A stretch of 64,000 nucleotides of DNA from Vibrio sp. CAU 1672 (GTDB lineage: Bacteria; Pseudomonadota; Gammaproteobacteria; Enterobacterales; Vibrionaceae). Below the pieces are notes generated by a model. The model made no database searches, was not told the origin of the DNA, and saw nothing but the letters and a program-made list of their open reading frames with translations. The DNA is taken from the NCBI RefSeq assembly GCF_029223195.1, contig NZ_JARHUF010000010.1:83306-147305 (forward strand). Reading direction: 5' to 3'. Below, one piece after another: positions 18,167 through 28,848 of this stretch (positions within the stretch are counted from its first letter, which is position 1; every line of letters begins with the position of its first letter). The position numbers were made by a program, and so were the translations under genes.

Positions 18167-18788
18167 GGTGGTGGTGGTTGATGATCATCAGGTGGTACTG
18201 GATGGATTTTTGGCCCGGCTGGAACTGGAAGCGAATATTGAAGTCGTAGGAACCGCAAGTAATGGTCTGGAAGCAATTAATGTGGTGAAGCAACTCGATC
18301 CGGATGTGATTTTGATGGATATCAGTATGCCTGTCATGAACGGCATCGACGCCACCAGCGTGATCAAAGAAGAGCGGCCGAGCAGTAAAATCCTGATGCT
18401 GACGATGCATGATAACCGAGAGTACATCATGAAAGTGATGCAGGCCGGTGCAGTCGGCTATATGCTAAAAGAGATTTCGGCGGATAAGATGGTTCAGGCG
18501 ATCAAAACGGTGAATCAGGGGTCTACTTATTTTTGCGAATCCGTCACGCAAACCTTGTTTACTCAAGAGGTGGTTCCTGTGGCGCAAAAACCAAACCCGC
18601 TTAGTCGCCGCGAAGCCTCAGTGCTAAAGCTGGTGGCTCAGGGGCACAGCAGTAAGAAAATTGCCACGCTGCTGGATATTAGTTATCGCACGGTAGAGAC
18701 TCATCGTCATAATATTAAGCACAAGTTAGATCTGCATTCTACGGCAGAGTTAGCTAAGTATGCACTGGAAGTGGGGTTGATTGAATAA
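18150..18788 (+). CDS. NarL/FixJ-family response regulator
   Basis: The 212-residue protein has a receiver domain with acidic residues D11/D12, phospho-acceptor D57 in LMDISMPVMNG and a conserved K near 107. A LuxR-type helix-turn-helix follows (SRREASVLKLVAQGHSSKKIA). The start overlaps the last 17 bases of the kinase gene. It probably activates the dctPQM genes; TACGT-type repeats upstream of dctP are candidate sites. Confidence 0.92.
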   Translation: MDKPIRVVVVDDHQVVLDGFLARLELEANIEVVGTASNGLEAINVVKQLDPDVILMDISMPVMNGIDATSVIKEERPSSKILMLTMHDNREYIMKVMQAGAVGYMLKEISADKMVQAIKTVNQGSTYFCESVTQTLFTQEVVPVAQKPNPLSRREASVLKLVAQGHSSKKIATLLDISYRTVETHRHNIKHKLDLHSTAELAKYALEVGLIE

Positions 18789-18850
18789 AAGAGTGAGGGC
18801 GACTTAAACCTCCGGAGGAGAGGAGCTGGCACACTCACTCGGCGCTGGTG

Positions 18851-19327
18851 TTATTCAGACTTGGTGATGCTACCGATTTCCAGCATTGGCGCAACATCGA
18901 ACTCTTCGGCGTTCATCATGCTGGATATTCTCTGTACCGAAGACAGCAGCAAGCTCTGCTCCCACTCTTCGAGCTTCTGGAAGCGGTTAATAAAGTGTTC
19001 CTGTAATGGCGTAGGGGCTTGGGCAAGTGCCGCTTTGCCTTTTTCTGTCAGGTGAGCGTGCACTTTACGTTTATCTTCGACACTGCGGCGTCGTTCGGCC
19101 AACTGATTACGCTCCAGCCGGTCGAGAATCGTGGTGGCTGTGGCCTGACTCATATTGGTCTGCGTCGATAACTGCTTGATGGTCACATTGCTGTTTTCTT
19201 CGATCGCACGCATCAGAATCAACTGCGGCGCGGTCAGCCCGGATTCCTTACTTAATTTCTTCGAGTGTAAATCGATAGCCCGGATAATTTGGCGAATCGA
19301 GACCAAAACTTCTTCGTATTTTTCCAA
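18851..19327 (-). CDS. cosR: MarR-family regulator, CosR/EctR-like
   Basis: The 158-residue protein has the MarR winged helix, with recognition segment QTNMSQATATTILDRLERNQ and wing RRRSVEDKRKVHAHLT. The N-terminal EKYEEVLVSIRQIIRAIDLHSK stretch resembles CosR/EctR, regulators of compatible-solute synthesis and uptake. It is transcribed divergently from a BCCT carrier gene, the arrangement known for cosR in vibrios. The assignment rests on resemblance and context. Confidence 0.8.
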   Translation of the reverse strand: MEKYEEVLVSIRQIIRAIDLHSKKLSKESGLTAPQLILMRAIEENSNVTIKQLSTQTNMSQATATTILDRLERNQLAERRRSVEDKRKVHAHLTEKGKAALAQAPTPLQEHFINRFQKLEEWEQSLLLSSVQRISSMMNAEEFDVAPMLEIGSITKSE

Positions 19328-19713
19328 TTTCTCAATCCAGTTAAATGGGGGAAGCTGTTATTGCGCGACACTAACGTAAATCGCTGGCTATGAAAAGAGT
19401 TTTGCCAGCATAACCCCCATTGTTCTCAAAATAATTTTGATGTTTTTCATATAATAATTCGCAGGGATGGGGTGCGATTTTGACTGCTATGATTTATTTT
19501 TAGTAATAATGGTTTGTGGTCGAAAGATTGCGCCGGGTGTTCGTCTGTGGGTTAAATGAGCGCCATGTGCTGTAAGTCGTTGGATTATGCCAATCAAATC
19601 TAGACAAACTGACCGCAAATGTTAGGATCTTCAACCTTTATGGAAATAAAATTCATCGTGTTCAAAGTAGTTGTGATTTTGTGCTCAGGTTTTGGATACG
19701 AAAGAGAGGAAAA
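19328..19713. promoter_or_regulatory. cosR/BCCT divergent region with 15-base palindrome
   Basis: This is a 386-base AT-rich region without a gene. TCAAAATAATTTTGA at 19426-19440 is a perfect palindrome around a central base and is a candidate MarR-type operator. I see no other structure. Confidence 0.4.
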
Positions 19714-21285
19714 ATGACGAAAGGTATAGATAAGTACAGTATTGACAGTACCGACTATACGGTCGGTCAGGACAATGTGCAAAAATGGGGCTTTGATGTT
19801 CATAACCCGGTTTTTGGTATCAGTGCCGGCTTGATCGCGCTATTTCTGGTCGCCGCACTCGTGTTGGACGCCCATACTGCCAAGACGGTCCTGGATGGGG
19901 TGAAATGGCAGATCATCGGGTCTTTTGACTGGCTGTTTATCATTGCAGGTAACATCTTTGTGATCTTCTGCCTGGTATTGATTGTCTCCCCATTGGGTAA
20001 GATCCGGCTTGGCGGCAGTGATGCCGTTGCAGATTATTCTTTTATGTCCTGGCTAGCCATGCTGTTCGCCGCAGGGATGGGAATCGGTCTGATGTTCTGG
20101 AGCGTGGCAGAGCCGGTCGCGTACTTTACCGGTTGGTATGAGACGCCGTTAAACGTTGAGCCGAACTCGCCGGAAGCGGCGACGCTGGCATTGGGCGCAA
20201 CCATGTTCCACTGGGGATTGCACCCATGGGCGATTTACGGCGTGGTAGCGCTCTCTCTGGCTTTCTTTACTTACAATAAGGGCCTGCCTCTTTCCATGCG
20301 CTCTATTTTTTACCCGCTGTTAGGTGACCGGGCATGGGGCTGGGCAGGACATATCGTTGATATTTTAGCGGTACTGGCGACCCTGTTCGGTCTGGCGACC
20401 TCGCTGGGTCTGGGAGCGCAGCAGGCAGCCAGTGGTATCCATCATGTATTCGGGTTAGAGCCGGGGTTAGGCCTGCAGGTGGTGGTGATCACCATCGTCA
20501 CCCTGTTGGCCGTGGTCTCTGTTGTTCGCGGTATTGATGGTGGGGTAAAAGTCATCAGTAACATCAACATGATCATCGCCTTTTTGTTGCTAATCTTAGT
20601 TGGCCTGATTGGCTGGGCGGCAAGTTTAGGTTCTATTCCGACCACGCTGATGGCGTACGCAGAGAACATCCTGCCACTGAGTAATCCGTTTGGCCGTGAA
20701 GACGAAGCGTGGTTCCAGGGCTGGACGGTGTTCTACTGGGCGTGGTGGATCTCCTGGTCACCATTTGTCGGTATGTTCATTGCGCGTGTGTCTCGTGGCC
20801 GTACGGTACGTGAGTTCATTACTGCGGTATTGATTGTACCAACCGTGGTTACTGTCGTTTGGATGTCGGTGTTTGGTGGCCTGGCGATTGAACAGGTTAT
20901 CAACCAAGTGGGTGAGCTGGGCGCTAAGGGCTTAACTGATGTGTCGCTGGCGATGTTCCAGATGTTTGATGTGTTGCCGTTTGGCTCGCTGCTGTCGATC
21001 ATCGCGGTGGTACTGGTGTTGGTGTTCTTTATTACCTCATCGGACTCGGGTTCGCTGGTAATTGATAGCATTACCGCTGGTGGTAAAGTGGATGCCCCGG
21101 TACTGCAACGGATTTTCTGGGCAGTAATGGAAGGGGCAATTGCGGTAGCCCTATTGTGGATTGGTGGCTCTGAAGCGGTGCAGGCACTGCAGGCCGGCGC
21201 AATTTCAACCGCGTTGCCGTTCACTTTTGTTTTGCTGGCCATGTGTGTCAGCCTGATCCTCGGGATGACCACCGAGCGGCGTTAA
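19714..21285 (+). CDS. BCCT-family betaine/carnitine/choline transporter
   Basis: The 523-residue protein has about twelve membrane helices. It shows the BCCT signature (FYWAWWISWSPFVGMFIARVSRGRT) and the GMGIGLMFWSVAEP glycine stretch linked to sodium coupling. Such carriers import glycine betaine or related osmolytes. The ATG at 19714 has GAGAGGAA upstream; the GTG at 19681 is less likely. Divergence from cosR suggests control by that regulator. Confidence 0.92.
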   Translation: MTKGIDKYSIDSTDYTVGQDNVQKWGFDVHNPVFGISAGLIALFLVAALVLDAHTAKTVLDGVKWQIIGSFDWLFIIAGNIFVIFCLVLIVSPLGKIRLGGSDAVADYSFMSWLAMLFAAGMGIGLMFWSVAEPVAYFTGWYETPLNVEPNSPEAATLALGATMFHWGLHPWAIYGVVALSLAFFTYNKGLPLSMRSIFYPLLGDRAWGWAGHIVDILAVLATLFGLATSLGLGAQQAASGIHHVFGLEPGLGLQVVVITIVTLLAVVSVVRGIDGGVKVISNINMIIAFLLLILVGLIGWAASLGSIPTTLMAYAENILPLSNPFGREDEAWFQGWTVFYWAWWISWSPFVGMFIARVSRGRTVREFITAVLIVPTVVTVVWMSVFGGLAIEQVINQVGELGAKGLTDVSLAMFQMFDVLPFGSLLSIIAVVLVLVFFITSSDSGSLVIDSITAGGKVDAPVLQRIFWAVMEGAIAVALLWIGGSEAVQALQAGAISTALPFTFVLLAMCVSLILGMTTERR

Positions 21286-21325
21286 CTTAGTCATCGGTCA
21301 TAACAGACCGGGCAGTGTTTGAATC

Positions 21326-21351
21326 AAAGCCAGCAGCTAGCTGGCTTTTTT
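21326..21351 (+). terminator. Intrinsic terminator of the BCCT gene
   Basis: AAAGCCAGC / GCTGGCTTT hairpin followed by a T-run, 40 bases after the stop. Confidence 0.9.
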
Positions 21352-21510
21352 GTGCCGTTTTATTGACGGGCGACAAAAAAATAACACCATAAACCTTAAG
21401 GATTACAAATGGTTATTTGTTTTGATTCATGTATAAATAATGGTGCGAGAATCACCAGTAGGGTGTAAACTCGTGTCACTTTTACTGTTCTTGCAATTAA
21501 TCGCATTATT

Positions 21511-23394
21511 ATGAACTTATCATTAAAACAAAAGCTCATTGGTGCCAGCCTTTCCGCAGTGGTGGTAATGGCAGCTGCGCTGACTTGGTTATCTGCCGAT
21601 CAACTTGCTGATCAAACTCACTCTGGTGTCAAAGCCCGTGCTCATAGCCTGAGTACTACTGCCTCGGGTGGTATTGCTGACTGGGTGGCGATTCGTAAAG
21701 ACATTGCCAGCTCATTTAACGACTACAGCCTGGAATCAAATGTGGTCTCTTACCTGCAGCACGCCCGTAAGGCGGGTGGGTTTGACGATATTTTCTTAGG
21801 CACGCCGAAAGGCGAGATGTACCGCTCCCATCCAGAGCGCAACCGCGCTGGCTATGATCCTCGTACCCGTCCGTGGTACAAAGAAGCGCGTAAAGCCGGT
21901 AAGCAAATCATTACCGAGGCTTATCAGGATGCGATCACCAACGCCTTATTGATCACTATTGCTGAGCCGGTTTACCTGGGCGGGGAATTTGTCGGTGTGG
22001 TGGGCGCTGATGTACTGATTGATCAACTGATTAATGATGTGATCAGCCTGGACGCCGGTGACAATGCCCATGCCATGCTGATTGATATGAACATGGGGAC
22101 TTTCCTGGCACACCCGGACAAGAATGTGACGCTTAAGCCGATTTCCAGTGTGTTGGGCCAGCTATCGCCAAGCGCAATTAAGCAAGCGGCTAACACGGGC
22201 AGCATTGAGAGTATCGATGTTGATGGCGAAGAGAAGCTGTTCTATTTCAGTGCGGTACCGGGTACCTCCTGGATGTTTGCCATCGAAATGGATCGTGAAA
22301 CTGAAGAGGCGGGCCATAGCCAGTTGCTGCGTGAGATGTTGTTTACCGCACTGCTGATCACTGTAGTGGTCGTGGCGGCAGTTTCTGCGTTGGTGAACTT
22401 CCTGTTCCGTGATTTGGGCCGGGTATCGAAAGCGCTGGAAGAAATTGCATCGGGTGAAGGCGATCTCACTCAGCGTCTGGAACCGCGCAGTGATGATGAA
22501 GTGGGTAAACTGGCGGAAAACTTCAACCGGTTTGTCGGTAACATGCACAGTATGGTGTCGCGGTTAAGTGACGTATCGGTGTCACTGTCAGCACAGGCAC
22601 GTCAGACAGCACAGCAGGCCGAAGAGCGTAGCCAGCGCATTTCTTACCAACAGGATGAAATCAACATGGTGGCGACTGCGGTGAACGAGATGGCCGCGGC
22701 GACACAAGAAATTGCCGGCAACGCAGATAGTACGGCACAAAGCTCGGAAGAAGCGGTACAGGCATGTGTGCATGGTTCCGGTCAGGTGACTCAAACCCAG
22801 GGTTCTATTCAGAACCTGGCACAAGAAGTTCAGGTTGCAACCGATGTAATCCAAGAACTGGAAGCGCATGGAAACAGCATTAATACGATCTTATCGACGA
22901 TTCAGGGTATTGCTGAACAGACCAACTTACTGGCCCTGAATGCGGCAATTGAAGCAGCCCGTGCCGGTGAGCAAGGGCGCGGTTTTGCGGTGGTTGCCGA
23001 TGAGGTGCGTGTTTTAAGCCAACGTACACATGCATCGACCCAAGAGATTCAGGAAACGATTGAACTGCTGCAAGGTACCACCGCGAACGCGGTCGGCATT
23101 ATGGGCGACAGCCGCCGTCTGGCTGACACCAGTGTGGATGACGCCAACTCAGCGGCGGTGAGCTTAACTCAAATTCACACTGCGGTTGAGCGTATTAGTG
23201 ATATGGCGACGCAGATCGCGTCGGCTGCGGAAGAGCAGGCGTCGGTGACCACTGAGATCACGCGCAATACCGAAGGTATTCGCGATGTGTCTAATGAGTT
23301 GTCTGCGGAAGCGCAGCATGCGGCGCAGCAAGCGGCGGAGCTGTCAGAGTTGTCTCATGAGCTGGAAAACGAGATCAAACGATTCAAGTTATGA
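21511..23394 (+). CDS. Methyl-accepting chemotaxis protein with dCache periplasmic domain
   Basis: The 627-residue chemoreceptor has membrane segments at about 8-28 and 275-297 and a periplasmic double-Cache domain. It is followed by HAMP and the conserved signalling hairpin ([20 protein letters not shown]). The ligand domain contains RTRPWYKEA, a later AYQDA and VVGADV. These resemble the amino-acid-binding dCache pattern, so an amino acid ligand is possible but unproven. No ribosome-binding site is strong at the chosen ATG. Confidence 0.93.
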   Translation: MNLSLKQKLIGASLSAVVVMAAALTWLSADQLADQTHSGVKARAHSLSTTASGGIADWVAIRKDIASSFNDYSLESNVVSYLQHARKAGGFDDIFLGTPKGEMYRSHPERNRAGYDPRTRPWYKEARKAGKQIITEAYQDAITNALLITIAEPVYLGGEFVGVVGADVLIDQLINDVISLDAGDNAHAMLIDMNMGTFLAHPDKNVTLKPISSVLGQLSPSAIKQAANTGSIESIDVDGEEKLFYFSAVPGTSWMFAIEMDRETEEAGHSQLLREMLFTALLITVVVVAAVSALVNFLFRDLGRVSKALEEIASGEGDLTQRLEPRSDDEVGKLAENFNRFVGNMHSMVSRLSDVSVSLSAQARQTAQQAEERSQRISYQQDEINMVATAVNEMAAATQEIAGNADSTAQSSEEAVQACVHGSGQVTQTQGSIQNLAQEVQVATDVIQELEAHGNSINTILSTIQGIAEQTNLLALNAAIEAARAGEQGRGFAVVADEVRVLSQRTHASTQEIQETIELLQGTTANAVGIMGDSRRLADTSVDDANSAAVSLTQIHTAVERISDMATQIASAAEEQASVTTEITRNTEGIRDVSNELSAEAQHAAQQAAELSELSHELENEIKRFKL

Positions 23395-23415
23395 TCAGCT
23401 GACATGTGCAAGACG

Positions 23416-23443
23416 AAAAAGGAGCCGTAAGGCTCCTTTTTTT
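23416..23443. terminator. Bidirectional terminator between chemoreceptor and exonuclease genes
   Basis: AAAAAGGAGCC-gtaa-GGCTCCTTTTTTT hairpin with A-run and T-run, placed between two convergent genes. Confidence 0.88.
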
Positions 23444-23477
23444 GATGACTGTCTGATGAGGTGTCTCAATGCAAATT

Positions 23478-24197
23478 TTAGAGCCAAAAATCACCGACAG
23501 GCATATCTGCAGCATAATGGTGGGCTATCTGAGCCTGAAGCAGCTCCGCAGTTGCGATGGCATCGGTTAATGCGTGGTGCGGCGTATAGTCGGGGAGGCC
23601 GTAGCGACGCCGCGACTGTGCCAGCCGCAGTGATGCGGGTTTCACACCCTTAAGCCGGTTCCACAATCCGCCGGTCAGTTGCTTCTGGATTCTCTCTTCC
23701 AGTTGAAGGGTGTCCAATACGGGGAACTCAATGCCCTCCCCAATCCGTGAGCGCAGCGCCTTATCCAAGAATTCTCGTTCTATCCGGCGGTAATGCACCA
23801 CGACTATCTTACCGCTCAGGCAGGGCAACAGTTCGGTGAGAATATCAGACAAGTCGGGGGCATCGACCAACTCACTGTGGGTAATACCGTGAATGATTAC
23901 TGACTCTTCACCAAGTTGTTTTTGTGGCCTGACGATCCAATGTCGGGCCTGTTTAAGGAAAATGCGGTTGAGGTTAAACGGCACCAGTCCTATGGAAATA
24001 ATGTCATCTTTATCGGGTTTCAGGCCGGTCGTTTCCAGATCCAGTGCGACAAACTCAATCTCGGTAAGCGGAGTGTTTGCGGCGGGCAGTTGCTCGCTAT
24101 AAAAAGCTTTGAGCCGTTCATCGGCAACCCGCTCCAGTTTTTGGGCAAATTTGGCCGGCCATTGAATCGCCGGGGGGTGAAAGAGTTTTTTCAGCAT
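23478..24197 (-). CDS. DEDDh 3'-5' exonuclease, DNA polymerase III epsilon-like
   Basis: The 239-residue protein has Exo I (VALDLETTGL), an Exo II-like region (VVHYRRIEREF) and Exo III (HHALTDAIATAEL) motifs of the DEDDh family. It is longer at the N-terminus than RNase T. It lies eight bases after the DUF294/CBS gene and probably shares its transcript; this pairing is common in vibrios. The substrate is unknown. Confidence 0.88.
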   Translation of the reverse strand: MLKKLFHPPAIQWPAKFAQKLERVADERLKAFYSEQLPAANTPLTEIEFVALDLETTGLKPDKDDIISIGLVPFNLNRIFLKQARHWIVRPQKQLGEESVIIHGITHSELVDAPDLSDILTELLPCLSGKIVVVHYRRIEREFLDKALRSRIGEGIEFPVLDTLQLEERIQKQLTGGLWNRLKGVKPASLRLAQSRRRYGLPDYTPHHALTDAIATAELLQAQIAHHYAADMPVGDFWL

Positions 24198-24205
24198 GGT
24201 TTCCC

Positions 24206-26095
24206 CTATTTAAACTTGTTGTTGGCCTGATAGCGAAATTTCAAGAAATTTTGGCCATTGCTGAGGATCTGGAAAGCATCTTTCAGATTGCGGCGCTCAA
24301 AATCGGACAGGTTTTCCGGCTCAATGTTGTTGTCTGGTTCAATACCCAACTCGACGTCGTATGCCTGGTGGCGGATACGCACCATAGAAATAAACTCCAG
24401 CGCATCTTTAAGGTCCTGGGCCCGGCCTTTGGGCAGGATCCCGGCGTCGATGATATCATCCAGGCGTTCGAATGAATTTCGTGCTCTTGAGCCCACGGCA
24501 AGCGCATGAACGCGGATCAAATCGACCAGCGGGGCGGTACCGCGTCGTTTCATGTTAATCGAGTTATTGTGACGACCGTCTTTTTCCATCACGAAGTCTT
24601 TGAAGAACCCGAGTGGTGGGGTGCGGTTTAGCGCATTACGCGCTAAACAGGCCAGAAAACGGTTGTTTTTGCGTGCGCGCCTGACGATGAAACTGGTTAA
24701 TTGCTCGGCCCACTTTAGCCGGCCATAAACACCATCTAAATCGAAGAAAATTGAGGCATTTAATAAGGCTTTTGGATTGGGATCGTCGATCCAGTCAGCA
24801 AAGCACGCTTCCCACTCCGATCGGGTCATACGCCAAATTGGATTGGTTGCCATGATGTCCCCGGTACAGTACCTGTAACCGCAGGCATTGAGTCCATCAC
24901 AGACAAATTTGGCCATGGCTTCAAAGTATGCGTTATGTTTGGTGGGGTTGTAGGTTTCGTCAAGGATGATGGCGTTGTCCTGATCTGTCACCAGCAGTTG
25001 CTCATCCCTTCCCATCGAACCCAGCGCCAGGAAACAGTATGGCACCGGAGGGGGGCCCAGTTTTTCTTCGGCTAACTCCAGTATGCGTTGCTTGAAACTG
25101 CGCCCAATCACCGACATCGCACTGCCAACCATATGTGAGTTGGCATCTTCGTTGACCAAGCGGACAAAGCTGCTCTTCACTTCATCGGCCACAGTGGCTA
25201 AATCTTCGATGGTCTGTTGCTGGAAGATACTGCTCACCAACAGGAGCGAGCTTTGTGATTCGTAACGCACGATATCGGTGGTTTCGATAATGCCAATCGG
25301 TTGTTGGTTTTTGACCACCGGCAGGTGGTGGACATTGTACCGCAGCATGGTCAACATGGCTTCGTAGACATAGGCGTTGTGATCAAGCGAGATCACTTCC
25401 GTGGTCATCACCGAGGTGACATCATCCTGGGGGGATAGCCCTTCCGCCAGTACCCGGGTGCACAAGTCGCGATCGGTGATGATGCCCAGCACCGGGGAGG
25501 GCTGGCCGTCTTCATCGGGTTCGCTGTCCGGGTCGACGATCAGCAGTGATGAGACATTATCCTGGGCCATTCTTTGCGCCGCTTCCTGAATGCTCTGGCC
25601 TTTGTCGATCGTCGGGACTTCTCGGTGCAGCAAGGTTCTGACTTTGGATGTCGTCAGGTCGTTGGCGTCGCTGTTTTCTAAGTTTGCCTGGCGAAGACGG
25701 GCACTGTTTTCTACTTCGACAAAATCAGCAAAGGTGTCAAAATTGTCGTATAGCTCCTGGAACATCTCTTCCGGAATGCAGTAGAGCAGGGTATCTTCGA
25801 TGGCCTTGACCGGGAAACGGACTTTATTATTGGTCAACAACCCCATTTGCCCAAACAGGTCGCCTTCATCCAAGCGGTTATAAAGCTCTCCCTTGCGTCG
25901 ATAGACTTCGACTACACCGCTGCGGACAACGTACATATCGTGGATATGGTCGCCAAAATGAATGATCGGGGTATCCTGGCGGTAATAAGAAATCTCGACA
26001 CTTTGTGCCGTCTTGTTCAGGGTTTCTTCTGGTAGCTCATTGAAAGGGGGATACTTGGCGAGGAAGTTACAAATCTCGAGAAGTTCTGCATCCAT
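24206..26095 (-). CDS. Cyclic-nucleotide-binding, CBS-pair and DUF294 nucleotidyltransferase protein
   Basis: The 629-residue soluble protein has a cNMP-binding domain (about 10-130), two CBS motifs (about 150-285, with VLGIITDRDLCTRV and PIGIIETTDIVR) and a DUF294/GlnD-type nucleotidyltransferase region. The last contains the catalytic-type GSMGRDEQLLVTDQDNA stretch. A substrate-binding C-terminal domain follows. A signalling role is likely because of the two ligand-binding modules, but no function is established from the sequence. Confidence 0.88.
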   Translation of the reverse strand: MDAELLEICNFLAKYPPFNELPEETLNKTAQSVEISYYRQDTPIIHFGDHIHDMYVVRSGVVEVYRRKGELYNRLDEGDLFGQMGLLTNNKVRFPVKAIEDTLLYCIPEEMFQELYDNFDTFADFVEVENSARLRQANLENSDANDLTTSKVRTLLHREVPTIDKGQSIQEAAQRMAQDNVSSLLIVDPDSEPDEDGQPSPVLGIITDRDLCTRVLAEGLSPQDDVTSVMTTEVISLDHNAYVYEAMLTMLRYNVHHLPVVKNQQPIGIIETTDIVRYESQSSLLLVSSIFQQQTIEDLATVADEVKSSFVRLVNEDANSHMVGSAMSVIGRSFKQRILELAEEKLGPPPVPYCFLALGSMGRDEQLLVTDQDNAIILDETYNPTKHNAYFEAMAKFVCDGLNACGYRYCTGDIMATNPIWRMTRSEWEACFADWIDDPNPKALLNASIFFDLDGVYGRLKWAEQLTSFIVRRARKNNRFLACLARNALNRTPPLGFFKDFVMEKDGRHNNSINMKRRGTAPLVDLIRVHALAVGSRARNSFERLDDIIDAGILPKGRAQDLKDALEFISMVRIRHQAYDVELGIEPDNNIEPENLSDFERRNLKDAFQILSNGQNFLKFRYQANNKFK

Positions 26096-26319
26096 CAGGG
26101 TGCCTTTTGGTGAACAAATGATAGCGTAATCATAACTTAGTTTTAAAACAGAGTCTTATCGGATCACTGTTTTTATAACTTGATGATAAGATTCCCGTAG
26201 CTGGCACGGTATTTTTCTGTGTTTTCGGTTAAGATTTAAAGAGCAGGCAAGCTGAGTTTTTAAAAAGCCTGTTGTGCTGTTAAAGCACGATTCAAGTGAC
26301 ACTCATGGAAGGACGTAAA

Positions 26320-26946
26320 ATGGTGAGATTGTTATTAACAGCCCCTTTGATAGTAATGCCTTTGCTCAGTTTTGCTGCAGATAAAGCGCCGGCAAAGACA
26401 TTTGATTATGAGTACATACAGTTAGATGCAGGGGTTGGCACCACCAATGAAGAATGGCTGGAGAATTCGAACTCAACCACTCTTGCATTAGGCGGGAATT
26501 ACCTGTTCACGGACAACTGGATGTTTAATCTTGATTATTCTGCGCAGTTTATTCATCCGCAAGATTTTACCTTGCGCGTCGACCGGTTGTTGTTGGGTGC
26601 CGGTTACCGTTACCCGCTTAATAATAAGTTAGATATCTACGGTATCTACAGTATCGGCGCGTTGAAAGCTAAAGCGACAGCAGACAGTAACGATAAAACG
26701 ATTTATTCTGAGAGTGAGTTTCTTCAGGCTGCCAAGTTGGGTGTGCACTATCTGATCAAAGAAAACCTGACTGCGACGGCGGAAGTCAAATTAACCCGCA
26801 GTGATTGGGTCGATGAGGACAACTATCGCTTGGCGCTGAATTATCAGTGGCACGATGTCATCGGTACCGGCGTGTATTATCAATACCGAGATGTTGAGTC
26901 GAACTATATTAACGAAGCGGGGATCAGTCTGAGGTTCTTATACTAG
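26320..26946 (+). CDS. Outer-membrane beta-barrel protein, OmpA/OmpW-like porin fold
   Basis: The 208-residue product has a signal peptide (about 1-20, ending SFA). Alternating hydrophobic and polar beta strands follow, and it ends with an aromatic residue after a strand (ISLRFLY), typical for outer-membrane insertion. ATG 26320 has GGAAGGA six bases upstream; GTG 26296 and ATG 26305 are weaker. The specific role is unknown. Confidence 0.8.
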   Translation: MVRLLLTAPLIVMPLLSFAADKAPAKTFDYEYIQLDAGVGTTNEEWLENSNSTTLALGGNYLFTDNWMFNLDYSAQFIHPQDFTLRVDRLLLGAGYRYPLNNKLDIYGIYSIGALKAKATADSNDKTIYSESEFLQAAKLGVHYLIKENLTATAEVKLTRSDWVDEDNYRLALNYQWHDVIGTGVYYQYRDVESNYINEAGISLRFLY

Positions 26947-27038
26947 GTGTATTTTAAGGTGCGGGAGTTCTATGCCTTGTGCTAAGCGATTTGTCCTGCA
27001 CAATTATCTGAACACCGGTTTATCCAGATTGGTATAGC

Positions 27039-27074
27039 AAAAAGGTCAGCAAATGCTGACCTTTTGTTTTTTTA
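27039..27074. terminator. Bidirectional terminator
   Basis: AAAAGGTCAGC-aaat-GCTGACCTTTT hairpin with flanking A- and T-runs, between the convergent outer-membrane protein and aspC genes. Confidence 0.88.
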
Positions 27075-27087
27075 CCGTATAGAGCCG

Positions 27088-28278
27088 TTACAGGACGGCT
27101 GCAATGCCTTTGCACAGCGGCAGCATATTAGATTTTGTCATGCCTGCGACGCTGATACGGCCCGAGCCGACGATGTAAATCCCGAACTCTTCTTTGAGAC
27201 GGTTAACCTGATCTTTGTTCAGGCCGGAGAATGAGAACATGCCGTTCTGACGTTCGATAAAGCTGAAATCAGCCGCTACGCCTTGCTCTTTCAATGTTGC
27301 GACGAACAGCTCGCGCATTTCCTGAATGCGGTCACGCATTTCTGCCACTTCGGCTTCCCATTCAGCGCGCAACTCGGCATTGCCTAGAATGTGAGTCACC
27401 ACTGCGCTGCCGTGTGCTGGCGGGTTGGAATAAATAGAGCGGATGATGGCTTTTACTTGTGAAAATGCGGTGGTAGCGATCTCCTCAGACTCTGCCACTA
27501 GCGTAAAGGCACCGACACGCTCGTTGTACAAACCAAAGTTCTTTGAGAATGAACTGGCCACCAGGATCTCTTTGTTGTATTTCGCGAATGTACGCAGGCC
27601 TGCGGCGTCTTCTTCTACTCCTTTGGCAAAACCCTGGTAAGCAAAGTCGAACAGAGGCAGCAGTTTTTTCTCGGCAACCAGTTTGGCTAACACTTCCCAC
27701 TCTTCTGCCGTTGGGTCGATACCGGTTGGGTTATGGCAGCAGCCATGCAATAGTACAATGTCGCCTTCAGCAGCCGTTTGCAGATCGGCCAGCATCGCAT
27801 CAAAGTCTTTATCTTTTGTTTCGGCGTTGTAATAGCTGTACTGCTTAGTCTCCAGGCCGGCAGCAGTAAATACACCGTTATGGTTAGCCCAGGTCGGGTT
27901 ACTGATCCAGATTTTCACATCGCCCAATTGACGCTTGATAAACTCACCAGCGACGCGTAATGCGCCGGTACCACCAGGTGCTTGTGCAGTTTTAGCCCGT
28001 TTTGTAGCAACAATCTCGGCGTCCGCACCAAAGAGTAGTTTTTGTACTGCTAAACCGTATTCAGCCGTGCCTTCGATCGTCAGGTACGATTTGGTTTTCT
28101 CTGTTTCAACCAGTGCAGCTTCAGCTTTCTTAACGGTTGCGAGGACCGGGGTCTCACCGAGTTCGTTTTTGTAAATACCAACGCCCAGGTTAATCTTTTC
28201 AGCTCGAGGATCTTGTTTAAACTCTTCAGTTAAGCCAAGAATAGGGTCAGCCGGAGCGGCAACTACTTTTTCAAACAT
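27088..28278 (-). CDS. aspC: Aspartate aminotransferase
   Basis: The 396-residue PLP enzyme interconverts aspartate and glutamate with their 2-oxo acids. It matches AspC more than TyrB in segments such as [13 protein letters not shown]. The PLP lysine lies in [16 protein letters not shown]. The ATG at 28278 (protein begins [16 protein letters not shown]) is the family start; the longer frame to 28344 is rejected. Broad aromatic activity is possible. Confidence 0.93.
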   Translation of the reverse strand: MFEKVVAAPADPILGLTEEFKQDPRAEKINLGVGIYKNELGETPVLATVKKAEAALVETEKTKSYLTIEGTAEYGLAVQKLLFGADAEIVATKRAKTAQAPGGTGALRVAGEFIKRQLGDVKIWISNPTWANHNGVFTAAGLETKQYSYYNAETKDKDFDAMLADLQTAAEGDIVLLHGCCHNPTGIDPTAEEWEVLAKLVAEKKLLPLFDFAYQGFAKGVEEDAAGLRTFAKYNKEILVASSFSKNFGLYNERVGAFTLVAESEEIATTAFSQVKAIIRSIYSNPPAHGSAVVTHILGNAELRAEWEAEVAEMRDRIQEMRELFVATLKEQGVAADFSFIERQNGMFSFSGLNKDQVNRLKEEFGIYIVGSGRISVAGMTKSNMLPLCKGIAAVL

Positions 28279-28502
28279 AATCGTCATCCATGTTAATCGA
28301 AGGGGTATGACGACATTTATACCTTTGAGCAATATCCGATACAACAGTTAGAGAAAAGAAAACTTAAAAAAATTTTGATTTGAAACAGAAATCTAACATT
28401 AACAGTGCTTTTACCAATAAAACCTTGCAAAAATGGCGACTAAAGCGCGGAGTAAGATCATTGGTAGGTGGTTTTTTATACAGGGAGCGGATAAGCCCGG
28501 AT

Positions 28503-28530
28503 AAAAAAACGCTCCGGTAGCGGAGCGTTT
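28503..28530 (-). terminator. Intrinsic terminator
   Basis: AAACGCTCCG-gtag-CGGAGCGTTT is a perfect 10-bp stem followed on the minus strand by a T-run. It ends the small gene that stops at 28549. Confidence 0.88.
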
Positions 28531-28548
28531 ATAACCAGACGATGGGGG

Positions 28549-28848
28549 CTAGTTCTTTAAGTTAATTTCCGACTCGATGGCGTTGGTTTCGATGTCTGGG
28601 TTTTTGGTGAACTTATCCGAAGCCCAATCATTGACATGTTTTAAAATCGCCTTCAGTGCATGCTTTTGATTAGGGGTTTCGTCATTACCCATTTCTAGTG
28701 CTTCTTTTGGGTGGTTACCTGTTGAATCTTGGGCAATATGCAGCCAGTCAGGGTGCCAGTAGTAAGGCTGGCCAGATGGCGTGTTCCAGGTATGAATGCC
28801 GTTTGTTTCACCTTTATATTCGATGTCATTTTCGTGGTACTTGGTCAT
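28549..28848 (-). CDS. Small protein with PYYWHPDWLHIA motif, copy 1
   Basis: The 99-residue soluble protein shares a core with the neighbouring gene: GxHxW followed by PYYWHPDWLHIAxD, then a helical tail. I do not recognise a named family. The two genes are tandem, on one strand, and separated by about 200 bases, so they are probably duplicates. The conserved Trp, His and Tyr could bind a ligand, but nothing shows this. Confidence 0.75.
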   Translation of the reverse strand: MTKYHENDIEYKGETNGIHTWNTPSGQPYYWHPDWLHIAQDSTGNHPKEALEMGNDETPNQKHALKAILKHVNDWASDKFTKNPDIETNAIESEINLKN

